Part shown: positions 1 through 5,876 of the stretch, in pieces
Position numbering within the stretch: the first letter of the stretch is position 1
Layout: each line of letters begins with the position of its first letter
NCBI GenBank assembly: GCA_947627785.1
Contig: CANQXC010000041.1
Span: 1-7,234, forward strand
Source of the DNA: an uncultured Clostridia bacterium
GTDB taxonomy: Bacteria > Bacillota > Clostridia > TANB77 > CAG-508
Direction: 5' to 3'
Length of the DNA: 7,234 nucleotides
Made by a program: the position numbers and the translations under genes
Notes under the pieces: generated by a model
Told to the model about the DNA's origin: nothing
Seen by the model: only the letters and a program-made list of their open reading frames with translations
The model's database searches: none

Positions 1-4
1 AGAA

Positions 5-73
5 AAATTTGACAAAAAAATTAAGCATTTTTAATGCTTACACAGATTTTTTTAATTTGCAACTGTCAAATTT
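5..73. repeat. Nested inverted repeat around the left-edge terminator
   Basis: AAATTTGACA at 5-14 is repeated perfectly in inverted form at 64-73. Inside it, an A-tract (14-20) faces a T-tract (47-53), and inside that is the 8-bp hairpin 22-29/33-40. In RNA of either strand the region can form one long interrupted stem. The outer arms also carry a TTGACA sequence on each strand, but no good -10 lies 17 bp from either one, so I do not call them promoters. Confidence 0.5.
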
Positions 74-93
74 CCGTCTTATTATTTAATTGC
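14..93 (-). ncRNA. Possible small RNA or attenuated leader, leftward
   Basis: A leftward promoter (TTGATT, 17 bp, TATAAT; 128-100) would start RNA near position 93. About 55 nt downstream lies an 8-bp hairpin (TAAGCATT / AATGCTTA, 40-22, three-base loop), followed one base later by seven Ts (20-14), which is a classic intrinsic terminator. The RNA would be roughly 80 nt, and its first bases (GCAATT) can pair with AGTTGC about 25 nt further on to form a second stem. No open reading frame with a ribosome site is seen. It is either a small RNA or the leader of a leftward gene beyond the edge, with the terminator acting as an attenuator. This is inferred from signals only and not matched to any known RNA family. 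Confidence 0.33.
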
Positions 94-99
94 TAATTA

Positions 100-128
100 A
101 TTATAATACAAAAAATTGGAAAAATCAA
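100..128 (-). promoter_or_regulatory. Leftward vegetative promoter
   Basis: Read on the minus strand, TTGATT (128-123) is followed after exactly 17 bp by a perfect TATAAT (105-100). Transcription would start near 93 and run toward the left edge, divergent from the HD-GYP gene. In such AT-rich DNA a chance TATAAT is common, but the pairing with TTGATT at the right spacing and a terminator downstream make it credible. Confidence 0.45.
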
Positions 129-200
129 GCTTTTTTAGAAAATTTTTTCATTAATTATTATTTAAAAACACCTAAAAAAAATATATTTTTTTAAATTATA

Positions 201-229
201 TTGACGAATTTTGTTATTCATTATACAAT
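201..229 (+). promoter_or_regulatory. Promoter of the HD-GYP gene
   Basis: TTGACG (201-206) and TACAAT (224-229) are separated by 17 bp, close to the sigma-A consensus. The start of transcription would fall near 235-236, directly at the ribosome binding site, giving a leader of only about 11 nt. An offset reading (TATACA, 222-227, 15-bp spacer) is less good. Confidence 0.6.
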
Positions 230-246
230 AAATATAGGTGTTGATT

Positions 247-1161
247 ATGAAAGAATTAAAAATGGATTTTTATAGTACTACTAATCTAAAAAGTTATGAT
301 TTAGATGAAAGTATGAGATATCAACTTGCTATGCTTGATAGTTTAGATGTTTTCACAAGATTACACTCTGAAAATGTTGCTAACCTTACTTGTAGAATTT
401 GTGAATATATGCATATGAAAAGTTATTTTACTGTATATTGCACTATTTGCGCATATCTGCACGATATAGGAAAACAATTTATTCCGCCTTCTATATTACA
501 GAAAAATGGTAAACTAACAGACGAGGAATATACAATTATGAAAACTCATACTACTATTGGTTACAATATTTGTATGAAAGATCCTAAATTAAGACCATAT
601 ATGGCAGGTCCACTTTATCATCATGAAGCTCTTGACGGTACAGGATATCCAAATGGAGTAGCAACTCCTAATTTACCTTTAGAGGGTCAAATTATTAGAG
701 TCGCTGACGAATTTGATGCAATCACAAGTAAAAGACAATATAAATCTCACATTGGTGTTTGTGATACTCTAAAAATTTTAATAGATAAAACACATCCAGA
801 TAAAAATGTTAACCCCAAAGTTGGAAAAGTTAATCCAAAAGCCGTTAAAGCTTTAATTAAAGTTGTTATAGATGATACAGAGTATGAAATTTATAATGTA
901 GGATTATATATTGATTATTTAAATAAAGAAATTAAAAGATTAGAACAAATTAGAGATTACAAAATTAAAATGGATAATGCAAAATCTGAATCTGATAGAG
1001 TTTACTATGCTAACGGAATACAAGTTTTATTCGATACTGGAGAAACTATTCAAAATTTTGAACAAGTATTAGAGGAATATAAAAAGGCTTACATTTTTAG
1101 ACAAAATGGTATGGATAAACTTAGTCAAGAATTAAAAGATATTAAAAAGTTAAAAGTTTAG
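247..1161 (+). CDS. Stand-alone HD-GYP domain phosphodiesterase
   Basis: Likely a metal-dependent cytoplasmic phosphodiesterase of the HD-GYP type, the class that breaks down cyclic di-GMP or related cyclic dinucleotides. The 304-aa product carries the expected residues in order: His40 (LHSENV), His72-Asp73 (HDIGK, Lys76), His101 (KTHTTIG), His125-His126 (YHHE), the GYP triad at 133-135 (DGTGYP), Asp154/Asp157 (ADEFDA) and YK at 165-166. The catalytic set looks complete. There is no receiver, PAS or membrane domain in front. After about residue 220 comes a charged, helical, probably coiled-coil tail of some 80 residues with no family I recognise. I chose ATG 247 because AGGTG (236-240) lies 6 nt upstream; a GTG at 238 overlaps that site and is unlikely. 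The gene is transcribed alone between its promoter and a terminator. Substrate is inferred from family; the signal it responds to is unknown. Confidence 0.9.
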   Translation: MKELKMDFYSTTNLKSYDLDESMRYQLAMLDSLDVFTRLHSENVANLTCRICEYMHMKSYFTVYCTICAYLHDIGKQFIPPSILQKNGKLTDEEYTIMKTHTTIGYNICMKDPKLRPYMAGPLYHHEALDGTGYPNGVATPNLPLEGQIIRVADEFDAITSKRQYKSHIGVCDTLKILIDKTHPDKNVNPKVGKVNPKAVKALIKVVIDDTEYEIYNVGLYIDYLNKEIKRLEQIRDYKIKMDNAKSESDRVYYANGIQVLFDTGETIQNFEQVLEEYKKAYIFRQNGMDKLSQELKDIKKLKV

Positions 1162-1197
1162 AATATGTTAAACTTGCTCACAAATATTGTTAATTCC

Positions 1198-1250
1198 AAA
1201 AAATGCCCTTATTTTTGTAGAGAATTCTACTTAAATTAAGGGCATATTTT
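1198..1250. terminator. Bidirectional intrinsic terminator between convergent genes
   Basis: ATGCCCTT (1203-1210) pairs with AAGGGCAT (1238-1245). An inner stem GTAGA/TCTAC (1217-1221/1226-1230) closes a four-base loop. A T-rich run follows on the plus strand (1246-1251), and a six-A run precedes the stem (1198-1203), which is a U-tract for the minus strand. It can end both the HD-GYP transcript and the leftward whiA-hemW-desulfurase transcript. Confidence 0.85.
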
Positions 1251-1287
1251 TATTAAAATTCGAATTATTATAATTTAAAATAATTTG

Positions 1288-2442
1288 CTATATCTTAGAT
1301 TTTTCTATGCAATCCTTTACTGCATTTTCTAAATTATCTACTAAATAATCTACATCTTCTTTTGTATTATCTTCTCCAAATGTTATTCTAAGTGAACCTT
1401 CTAAATATTCTGGTTTTAGTCCTATTGCAGTTAATACATGTGATGGCTCAGCAGAACCTGAATTACATGCAGAACCTGTTGATGCACAGATTCCCTTCTC
1501 ATCCAATTTTAAAAGCAGCTCTCCTCCATCAACATCTTTAAATGATATATTTACATTCCCAGGTAATCTATTTGTTCTATGACCATTTAATTTTATATTT
1601 GGTATTCTTTTTTCTACTTGTGATATATAATATTCTCTAAGCTCAGTTAGCTTTTCATTATATTCATCTATATTTTGATAAGCTATTTCAATTGCTTTTC
1701 CTAACCCTACAATTCCTGCAACATTTTCCGTTCCAGCTCTTTTATCTTTTTCTTGATGACCACCATCTTGCATTTTAGTAAATGGCACACCTTCTCGTAC
1801 ATACAATGCTCCAACACCTTTTGGTCCATAAAATTTATGTGCGGACATAGATAAACTATCAATATTCATACTTTGCACATCTATCCTCATATTCCCAATA
1901 GCTTGAACACTATCTGTATGGAAATAAATATCATGTTCTTTTGAAATTTGCCCTATTTCTTTAATTGGTTCAATCGTACCAATTTCATTATTAGCAGTCA
2001 TTATAGATATAAGAATTGTTTTTTCATTAATAGCATTTTTTAATTCTTCTAAATTAATTAAACCATTTTCATCTACATTTAAATAGGTAATATAAAAGCC
2101 TTCTTTTTCAAGGGTCGCACAAGTATTCAGAACAGCATGATGTTCTATCTTACTAGTTATTATATGATTTCCCTTAGTTTTTAAGCTGTTTGCTATACCT
2201 TTAATTGCTAAGTTATCACTTTCACTTCCACATCCTGTAAAATATATTTCTTGTGGCTTTGCATTAATAGCTCTTGCAACTTTTTGTCTTGCATCTTCAA
2301 CTGCTCTTCTATTTCGTCTTCCAATACTGTATATTGAAGAAGGATTGCCATATTCTACACTAAAATACGGAAGCATTGCTTTTAAAACTTCTTCTTTTAC
2401 ACTTGTAGTTGCTGCATGGTCAAAATACCTTATGCCATTCAT
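1288..2442 (-). CDS. Cysteine desulfurase, NifS/IscS type
   Basis: A PLP-dependent enzyme that takes sulfur from L-cysteine, giving alanine and an enzyme-bound persulfide used for iron-sulfur clusters or tRNA thiolation. The 384-aa product is full length for the family. Visible landmarks are the N-terminal YFDHAATT (6-13), the PLP-stacking His101 (EHHAV), Asp177 (HTDSVQA), the PLP lysine Lys203 in SAHKFYGPKG, and the active-site Cys326 in TGSACNSGS followed by EPSHVL. I start it at ATG 2442, not the in-frame ATG at 2457, because GGGAGG (2455-2450) sits 7 nt upstream of 2442 and the 2457 start would include that site. The start overlaps the hemW stop as ATGA, implying coupled translation. No iscU/nifU, thiI or mnmA follows: a terminator comes directly after, so the sulfur acceptor is encoded elsewhere. 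Whether it is nifS or iscS cannot be decided here. Confidence 0.93.
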   Translation of the reverse strand: MNGIRYFDHAATTSVKEEVLKAMLPYFSVEYGNPSSIYSIGRRNRRAVEDARQKVARAINAKPQEIYFTGCGSESDNLAIKGIANSLKTKGNHIITSKIEHHAVLNTCATLEKEGFYITYLNVDENGLINLEELKNAINEKTILISIMTANNEIGTIEPIKEIGQISKEHDIYFHTDSVQAIGNMRIDVQSMNIDSLSMSAHKFYGPKGVGALYVREGVPFTKMQDGGHQEKDKRAGTENVAGIVGLGKAIEIAYQNIDEYNEKLTELREYYISQVEKRIPNIKLNGHRTNRLPGNVNISFKDVDGGELLLKLDEKGICASTGSACNSGSAEPSHVLTAIGLKPEYLEGSLRITFGEDNTKEDVDYLVDNLENAVKDCIEKSKI

Positions 2443-3543
2443 ACGAATTCCTCCCAAACTAAATTTGCTAAATCTATTCCTTTCTTAGTTAACTTTATAT
2501 ATTCTGTGTCTATTTCAATTAGTTTATCCTCATATAATTTATTTAATTCTATCATATATAAATATATGGGATTTTGCATAAATTTGTTCTTAAATTCTTG
2601 TATATTTACTCCCTCTATTTTTCTAAGTCCTAACAACATATATTCCTTCATTTTTGCTTCTTCATCCTGCTCCTCATGTATTGTTCTTTTATTAAAATGT
2701 AAATATTCCTCCATATCTTCTGAGTTTGAATATCTTGTTTTCGCCATATATGAATGTGCACCAAGTCCTAAGCCTATATATTCTTTCTGTTCCCAACAAG
2801 CTGTATTATGTTTTGATTTATAACCTTTTTTAGCAAAATTTGAAATTTCATAATGTTCATATCCACATATTTCTAATATGTTTTTTACCTTCCAATACAT
2901 TTTTCTTTCTAATTCTTCAGATGGCAATATTAGCTCCTCTTTATCAACCATTTCCTTTAATTTAGTACCTTCCTCTAAAATTAATGAGTAAACCGAAATA
3001 TGTTCAGGACGTAAATTTAAAATTTGTTTAATACTTTCTTCAACATTTGAAAGTGTTTGATTTGGCAAACCTATCATTAAATCTACATTTATATTTTTAA
3101 AGCCTATCTCTCTTGCCATATTATATGTTTCTAAAAATTGATTAAAGTTATGTATTCTACCTATCTCATTTAACAAACTATCACATGTTGACTGCAAACC
3201 TATACTTAATCTATTTATACCTGCATTATAATAATCTTGAAGCTTTTCCTCTGTAACAGTTCCTGGATTTACCTCAATAGTGTTTTCTATCCCTAACCTT
3301 CCGAACAACATTTAAAATATCTACAATATATTTGCTATCTATATATGATGGTGTTCCTCCTCCTATATATATTGTGGATATTTCATAATTATTTAATTCA
3401 TATTCTTCTATTTCCTTTTTTAATCTATCAATATATTCTTCTATTACATCATCCTTATTTGCAAATGATTTAAAATCACAATAATAGCATTTATGTTTGC
3501 AAAATGGTATATGAATATATAGCCCTATTTCCTTCTTTTCCAT
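2439..3543 (-). pseudogene. hemW: HemW-type radical SAM protein gene with a one-base frameshift
   Basis: Two overlapping frames (3543-3274 and 3311-2439) together encode one protein. The first holds the HemW cluster motif C15-HK-C19-YY-C22-DF (CxxxCxxCxF; true HemN oxidases have CxC at the end) and GGGTPS at 61-66. The second continues with IEVNPGT, NRLSIGLQS, NVDLMIGLPNQT and HISVYSLILEEGTKL, all typical of the family. Removing one G from the pair at 3298-3297 on the coding strand joins them as ...VVRK-LGIENTIEVNPG..., giving 367 aa, about the usual HemW length. HemW is a heme-binding chaperone-like protein, often misnamed coproporphyrinogen oxidase. The ATG at 3543 has AAAGGAAAG 8 nt upstream and lies 19 nt after whiA. 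The rest shows no other decay, so the shift may be a sequencing or assembly error, or a recent mutation. As written, the product would stop after 89 residues. Confidence 0.88.
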
Positions 3544-3562
3544 TTATAAATCTTTCCTTTAC

Positions 3563-4210
3563 TTATTTATTTGTTTTCAATTCTTCTACTATTTTATTTA
3601 TTTTATTCAGTCTATGGCTTACACATGATTTACTCATTGGTTCTTTTAACATTTTTCCAATTTCTTCATAAGATAAATCTGGATTTTTTAATCTTAATGT
3701 AGCTACCTCTTTCAAATTATCTGGTAATTTTTCAAATTTTTTATGTTTCTTTAGATATTTAATATTATCTATTTGCATCTTAGCAGTTTCTAGAGTTTTA
3801 TTAAGATTTGCAGTTTCACAATTTACTATTCTATTTACATTATTTCTTGCATCTTTTAAAACACGAATTTCTTCAAACCTTAAAACAGCATTATTTGCAC
3901 CAATAATAGCAAGAAATTCTACAATTTCCTCACTATCTTTAATGTATGTTATGTAACCTTTTCCTTTTTTTGTTATTTTTGCTTGTATATTAAATCTCTT
4001 TAAAAGTTCATTATATTCGTCTGCCTTTTTCTTTGTTTTAAATGAAATTTCTAAATGATATTCCTTATTTGGATCACACATAAAACCTGATTTTATAAAT
4101 TCTTCTCTTATAGATAATCTTGCTATTTGTTCATCTTGTGGCATACTGCTATTTGCATCCCACATTTTAAGTTCTAAAAGTTCATCTCTTACATCTGTTG
4201 CAAACGACAT
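3563..4210 (-). CDS. whiA: WhiA-family DNA-binding protein, short form
   Basis: WhiA combines a degenerate LAGLIDADG-endonuclease fold with a C-terminal helix-turn-helix; it is a sporulation regulator in Streptomyces and affects division and chromosome segregation in Bacillus. This 215-aa product begins with the family start MSFATDVRDEL. The C-terminal two thirds are well kept: YHLEIS (51-56), KGYITYIKDSEEIVEFL (84-100), IGANNAVLRFEEIRV (103-117), NRIVNCETANLNKT (126-139), then the HTH at about 164-212 with the likely recognition helix around MSKSCVSHRLNKI. Between residues about 15 and 30, where other WhiA proteins have some 100 residues including the first LAGLIDADG half, only a short linker remains. 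Start 4210 has GAAAGGAG 7 nt upstream; an in-frame upstream ATG (4261) overlaps the promoter. The usual neighbours rapZ and yvcK are absent. The gene heads the hemW-desulfurase operon. Confidence 0.9.
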   Translation of the reverse strand: MSFATDVRDELLELKMWDANSSMPQDEQIARLSIREEFIKSGFMCDPNKEYHLEISFKTKKKADEYNELLKRFNIQAKITKKGKGYITYIKDSEEIVEFLAIIGANNAVLRFEEIRVLKDARNNVNRIVNCETANLNKTLETAKMQIDNIKYLKKHKKFEKLPDNLKEVATLRLKNPDLSYEEIGKMLKEPMSKSCVSHRLNKINKIVEELKTNK

Positions 4211-4251
4211 AGTTTTTCTCCTTTCTATTTTCTGTAAACCAATCTTTATAT

Positions 4252-4280
4252 ATAATACCACATTTTTACTAAAGTGTAAA
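4252..4280 (-). promoter_or_regulatory. Promoter of the whiA operon
   Basis: On the minus strand TTTACA (4280-4275) and TATTAT (4257-4252) are 17 bp apart. Transcription would start near 4245, leaving a leader of about 35 nt before the whiA ATG at 4210. It is the only good promoter seen for the three leftward genes. Confidence 0.6.
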
Positions 4281-4294
4281 TATTTTTCACTTTA
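4270..4294. promoter_or_regulatory. Candidate operator between divergent promoters
   Basis: TAAAGTG (4270-4276) and CACTTTA (4288-4294) form a perfect 7-bp inverted repeat with an 11-bp centre. It overlaps the -35 of the whiA promoter and ends 3 bp before the -35 of the rightward gene, so a protein bound here could act on both. It does not resemble the GACAC-type site known for Streptomyces WhiA. The arms are short and AT-rich, so chance is possible. Confidence 0.3.
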
Positions 4295-4297
4295 TAC

Positions 4298-4326
4298 TAG
4301 ACAAACTTTATTTTTTTGTGTATTAT
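4298..4326 (+). promoter_or_regulatory. Promoter of the 106-aa membrane protein gene
   Basis: TAGACA (4298-4303) and TATTAT (4321-4326) with a 17-bp spacer. The start would lie near 4333, giving a leader of about 28 nt that contains the GAAAGGA ribosome site. Confidence 0.55.
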
Positions 4327-4360
4327 ATATATGTATGTTTTGAAAGGAATGATTATTCAA

Positions 4361-4681
4361 ATGAAAAAAGTTTTTAGAATTTTTTTAATTTTAATTTGCT
4401 TATTTATAATTAATATACCATTTTCATTAGCCGTTGATATTGATATGAATATAAGTAATAACAATCAAAATGTTGTTGCTAATAACTCTATTGATATTAA
4501 TAATATTTCTAATAATATAGAAAATCCTCTTATTTCTCCTAACACGCCTACAAAAATATCCACAACTGAAACAACGGATGACTTTAAGTTAACTACTTCT
4601 GATATTATAAACATTATTTTAATTTCTGTAGGAATTGTTTTAATCTTTTTAAGTATTGCTATATTAATTAAAATTCATTAA
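4361..4681 (+). CDS. Small secreted/membrane-anchored protein, unknown function
   Basis: I do not recognise this 106-aa protein. It opens with a clear Sec-type signal sequence (MKK, then a hydrophobic stretch FRIFLILICLFIINI, then PFSLA; probable cleavage after Ala24). Residues about 25-80 are polar, rich in asparagine, serine and threonine and probably unfolded. A C-terminal hydrophobic helix (about 82-103) ends in KIH, so the mature protein would be anchored by its C-terminus with the Asn-rich part outside. I start it at ATG 4361; GAAAGGA (4342-4348) lies 12 nt upstream, somewhat far, but the in-frame ATG at 4349 abuts that site and would put extra residues before the signal peptide. It has its own promoter and terminator. 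The next gene encodes a protein of the same layout with different sequence. Confidence 0.7.
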   Translation: MKKVFRIFLILICLFIINIPFSLAVDIDMNISNNNQNVVANNSIDINNISNNIENPLISPNTPTKISTTETTDDFKLTTSDIINIILISVGIVLIFLSIAILIKIH

Positions 4682-4686
4682 ATTCT

Positions 4687-4719
4687 TTGCCTTTTTATGT
4701 ATGAAAAGGCAATTTTTTT
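4687..4719 (+). terminator. Intrinsic terminator after the 106-aa gene
   Basis: TTGCCTTTT (4687-4695) pairs with AAAAGGCAA (4704-4712) across an eight-base loop and is followed at once by seven Ts (4713-4719). It starts only 5 nt after the stop codon. Confidence 0.85.
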
Positions 4720-4783
4720 ATGCATATTTTTTACCTTTTTTTTAAATAATATTATTGAATTCTAAAAATAGGAGGTAAAATTC

Positions 4784-5245
4784 ATGAATAAAAAAAGTTT
4801 TATAATAGTATCTGCAATTCTTTTCGTTATATTCGTATGTTCTAGTTTTGTATATGCTGCAAACGATGTAAAGAATGCAGTTAACGGTGCTGCAAATACA
4901 GTAGTTGATGGTGTTAATAAGTTAGGTTCTGATGTACGTAATGGTATAGGAGACGCTGAAAATGGTGTTGAAGATGCTTTAAATATGGATGACAATAATA
5001 AACAAGACGATCCTTCACATAGAGCTGACAACGAAAATAGAACTACTGATGAAACTGGAATGGGAACAACTGGCGATTATACTGCAACTAGAACTACTGC
5101 TGATGCTACAACAACTACTGGTGCTACAACTAACAACACAAATACTTTATGGGTTTGGTTAGTAATTGCAATAGCAGCAATAGTTATAGTTGGTCTAGTT
5201 TGGTACTATGGTACACAAAATAGTAATTCACATCATGATGAATAA
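4784..5245 (+). CDS. Secreted/membrane-anchored Thr-rich protein, unknown function
   Basis: I do not recognise this 153-aa protein. It has a signal sequence (MNKKSFIIVSAILFVIFVCS, cleavage likely near VYA-A, residues 25-26). Residues about 27-67 form a probable amphipathic helix built from loosely repeated units with V/A and G at regular steps (VKNAVNGAANTVVDGVNKLG, VRNGIGDAENGVEDALN). An acidic polar stretch (68-90) is followed by a Thr/Ala/Gly linker (about 91-121), then a membrane helix beginning WVWLVIAIAAIVIVG (123-143) and a short tail ending HHDE. The ribosome site is perfect: AGGAGGT (4770-4776), 7 nt before the ATG, suggesting good expression. No strong promoter is visible in 4720-4770; only a weak TATTAT (4750-4755) with a T-rich -35. 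It may be a surface or envelope protein, but nothing proves this. Confidence 0.75.
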   Translation: MNKKSFIIVSAILFVIFVCSSFVYAANDVKNAVNGAANTVVDGVNKLGSDVRNGIGDAENGVEDALNMDDNNKQDDPSHRADNENRTTDETGMGTTGDYTATRTTADATTTTGATTNNTNTLWVWLVIAIAAIVIVGLVWYYGTQNSNSHHDE

Positions 5246-5247
5246 GT

Positions 5248-5276
5248 TTCACTTTTTTAAATAAATATGGTATAAT
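5248..5276 (+). promoter_or_regulatory. Probable smpB promoter with extended -10
   Basis: TTCACT (5248-5253), a 17-bp spacer, and a perfect TATAAT (5271-5276) preceded by TGG, giving an extended -10 (TGGTATAAT). The start would be near 5283, leaving a leader of roughly 130 nt before smpB. Most of the promoter lies within the inverted repeat 5252-5299. Confidence 0.55.
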
Positions 5277-5299
5277 ATTTCCATATTTATTTAAAAAAG
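5252..5299. repeat. Perfect 19-bp inverted repeat enclosing a -10 element
   Basis: CTTTTTTAAATAAATATGG (5252-5270) is matched perfectly in inverted form at 5281-5299 around a ten-base centre, TATAATATTT. It begins 6 bp after the stop of the 153-aa protein gene. It could terminate that transcript, but no T-tract follows on either strand. It could equally be an operator, since the centre is the smpB -10 box. Confidence 0.8.
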
Positions 5300-5415
5300 A
5301 GTACATAAATACAAATGATTTTTACTAATTAAAAATAACCTAAATTAATTAAATAACCAAATATATTAACATGCCTTTGTATTATATGTGCTTAGATTAG
5401 AATAGGTGGTTTAAA

Positions 5416-5859
5416 ATGTCTAAGTTAATTGCAAAAAATCCAACAGCAAAACATAATTACACTATTATTGATACAATAGAAACTGGTATTGTTTTGTATG
5501 GAACTGAAATAAAATCTATAAGAAATGGGAAGGTGAATTTAAAAGATAGTTATGCAGGAATTAGGAATGGCGAACTTTTTATCTATAATATGCATATAAG
5601 TCCTTATGAATTTGGAAATATATATAATAAAGACCCTTTAAGAGATAGAAAGTTGTTAATTAATAAAAATGAATTTAATAAATTAGTGGGTCAAATTAAA
5701 CAAAAAGGTTACTCTTTAGTACCTATGAGTTTGTACTTTAAAGGAAATTTTGTTAAAGTTGAACTTGGTATTGGGAAGGGTAAAAAACTTTATGATAAGC
5801 GTGAAGATATTGCTAAGCGTGATGCTGAAATGCGTATGAGAAAGCAAATGGATGCTTAA
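5416..5859 (+). CDS. smpB: SsrA-binding protein SmpB
   Basis: SmpB binds tmRNA and brings it to ribosomes stalled on broken mRNA, starting trans-translation in the cytoplasm. The 147-aa product has normal length. Family landmarks are AKHNYTI near the start (11-17), GTEIKSIRNGKVNLKDSYA (29-47), the HISPYE motif (60-65) with N-DP-R-RKLL after it, LYFK (106-109), and the C-terminal KGKKLYDKRE (121-130) followed by a basic tail (to 147) that enters the mRNA channel. The start ATG 5416 has AGGTGG (5404-5409) 6 nt upstream. The leader from the likely promoter is about 130 nt and has two copies of AAATAACC 18 bp apart (5333 and 5351), of unknown meaning. In some genomes ssrA lies next to smpB, but no tmRNA is present within this window. 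rnr, a frequent upstream partner, is absent here as well. Confidence 0.95.
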   Translation: MSKLIAKNPTAKHNYTIIDTIETGIVLYGTEIKSIRNGKVNLKDSYAGIRNGELFIYNMHISPYEFGNIYNKDPLRDRKLLINKNEFNKLVGQIKQKGYSLVPMSLYFKGNFVKVELGIGKGKKLYDKREDIAKRDAEMRMRKQMDA

Positions 5860-5876
5860 ATATTATACAATAATAC

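Noticed and set aside
1..28. Leftward ATG at 28-26 open to the left edge
   Set aside because: The codon is inside the terminator hairpin and has no ribosome binding site; the reading frame of Phe/Lys codons is just the A/T tracts.
2416..2823. Rightward open frame of 135 codons
   Set aside because: It lies opposite the hemW 3' half and desulfurase start, is rich in Ser/Phe/Ile as expected of an antisense frame, and has no ribosome site.
4762..5031. Leftward 89-codon frame opposite the 153-aa gene
   Set aside because: The plus-strand gene has a perfect ribosome site, a signal peptide and a membrane helix; the reverse frame has none of these supports.
5333..5358. Direct repeat AAATAACC (two copies, 18 bp apart) in the smpB leader
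   Set aside because: Only two 8-bp AT-rich copies; too weak to call a regulatory site or repeat array.
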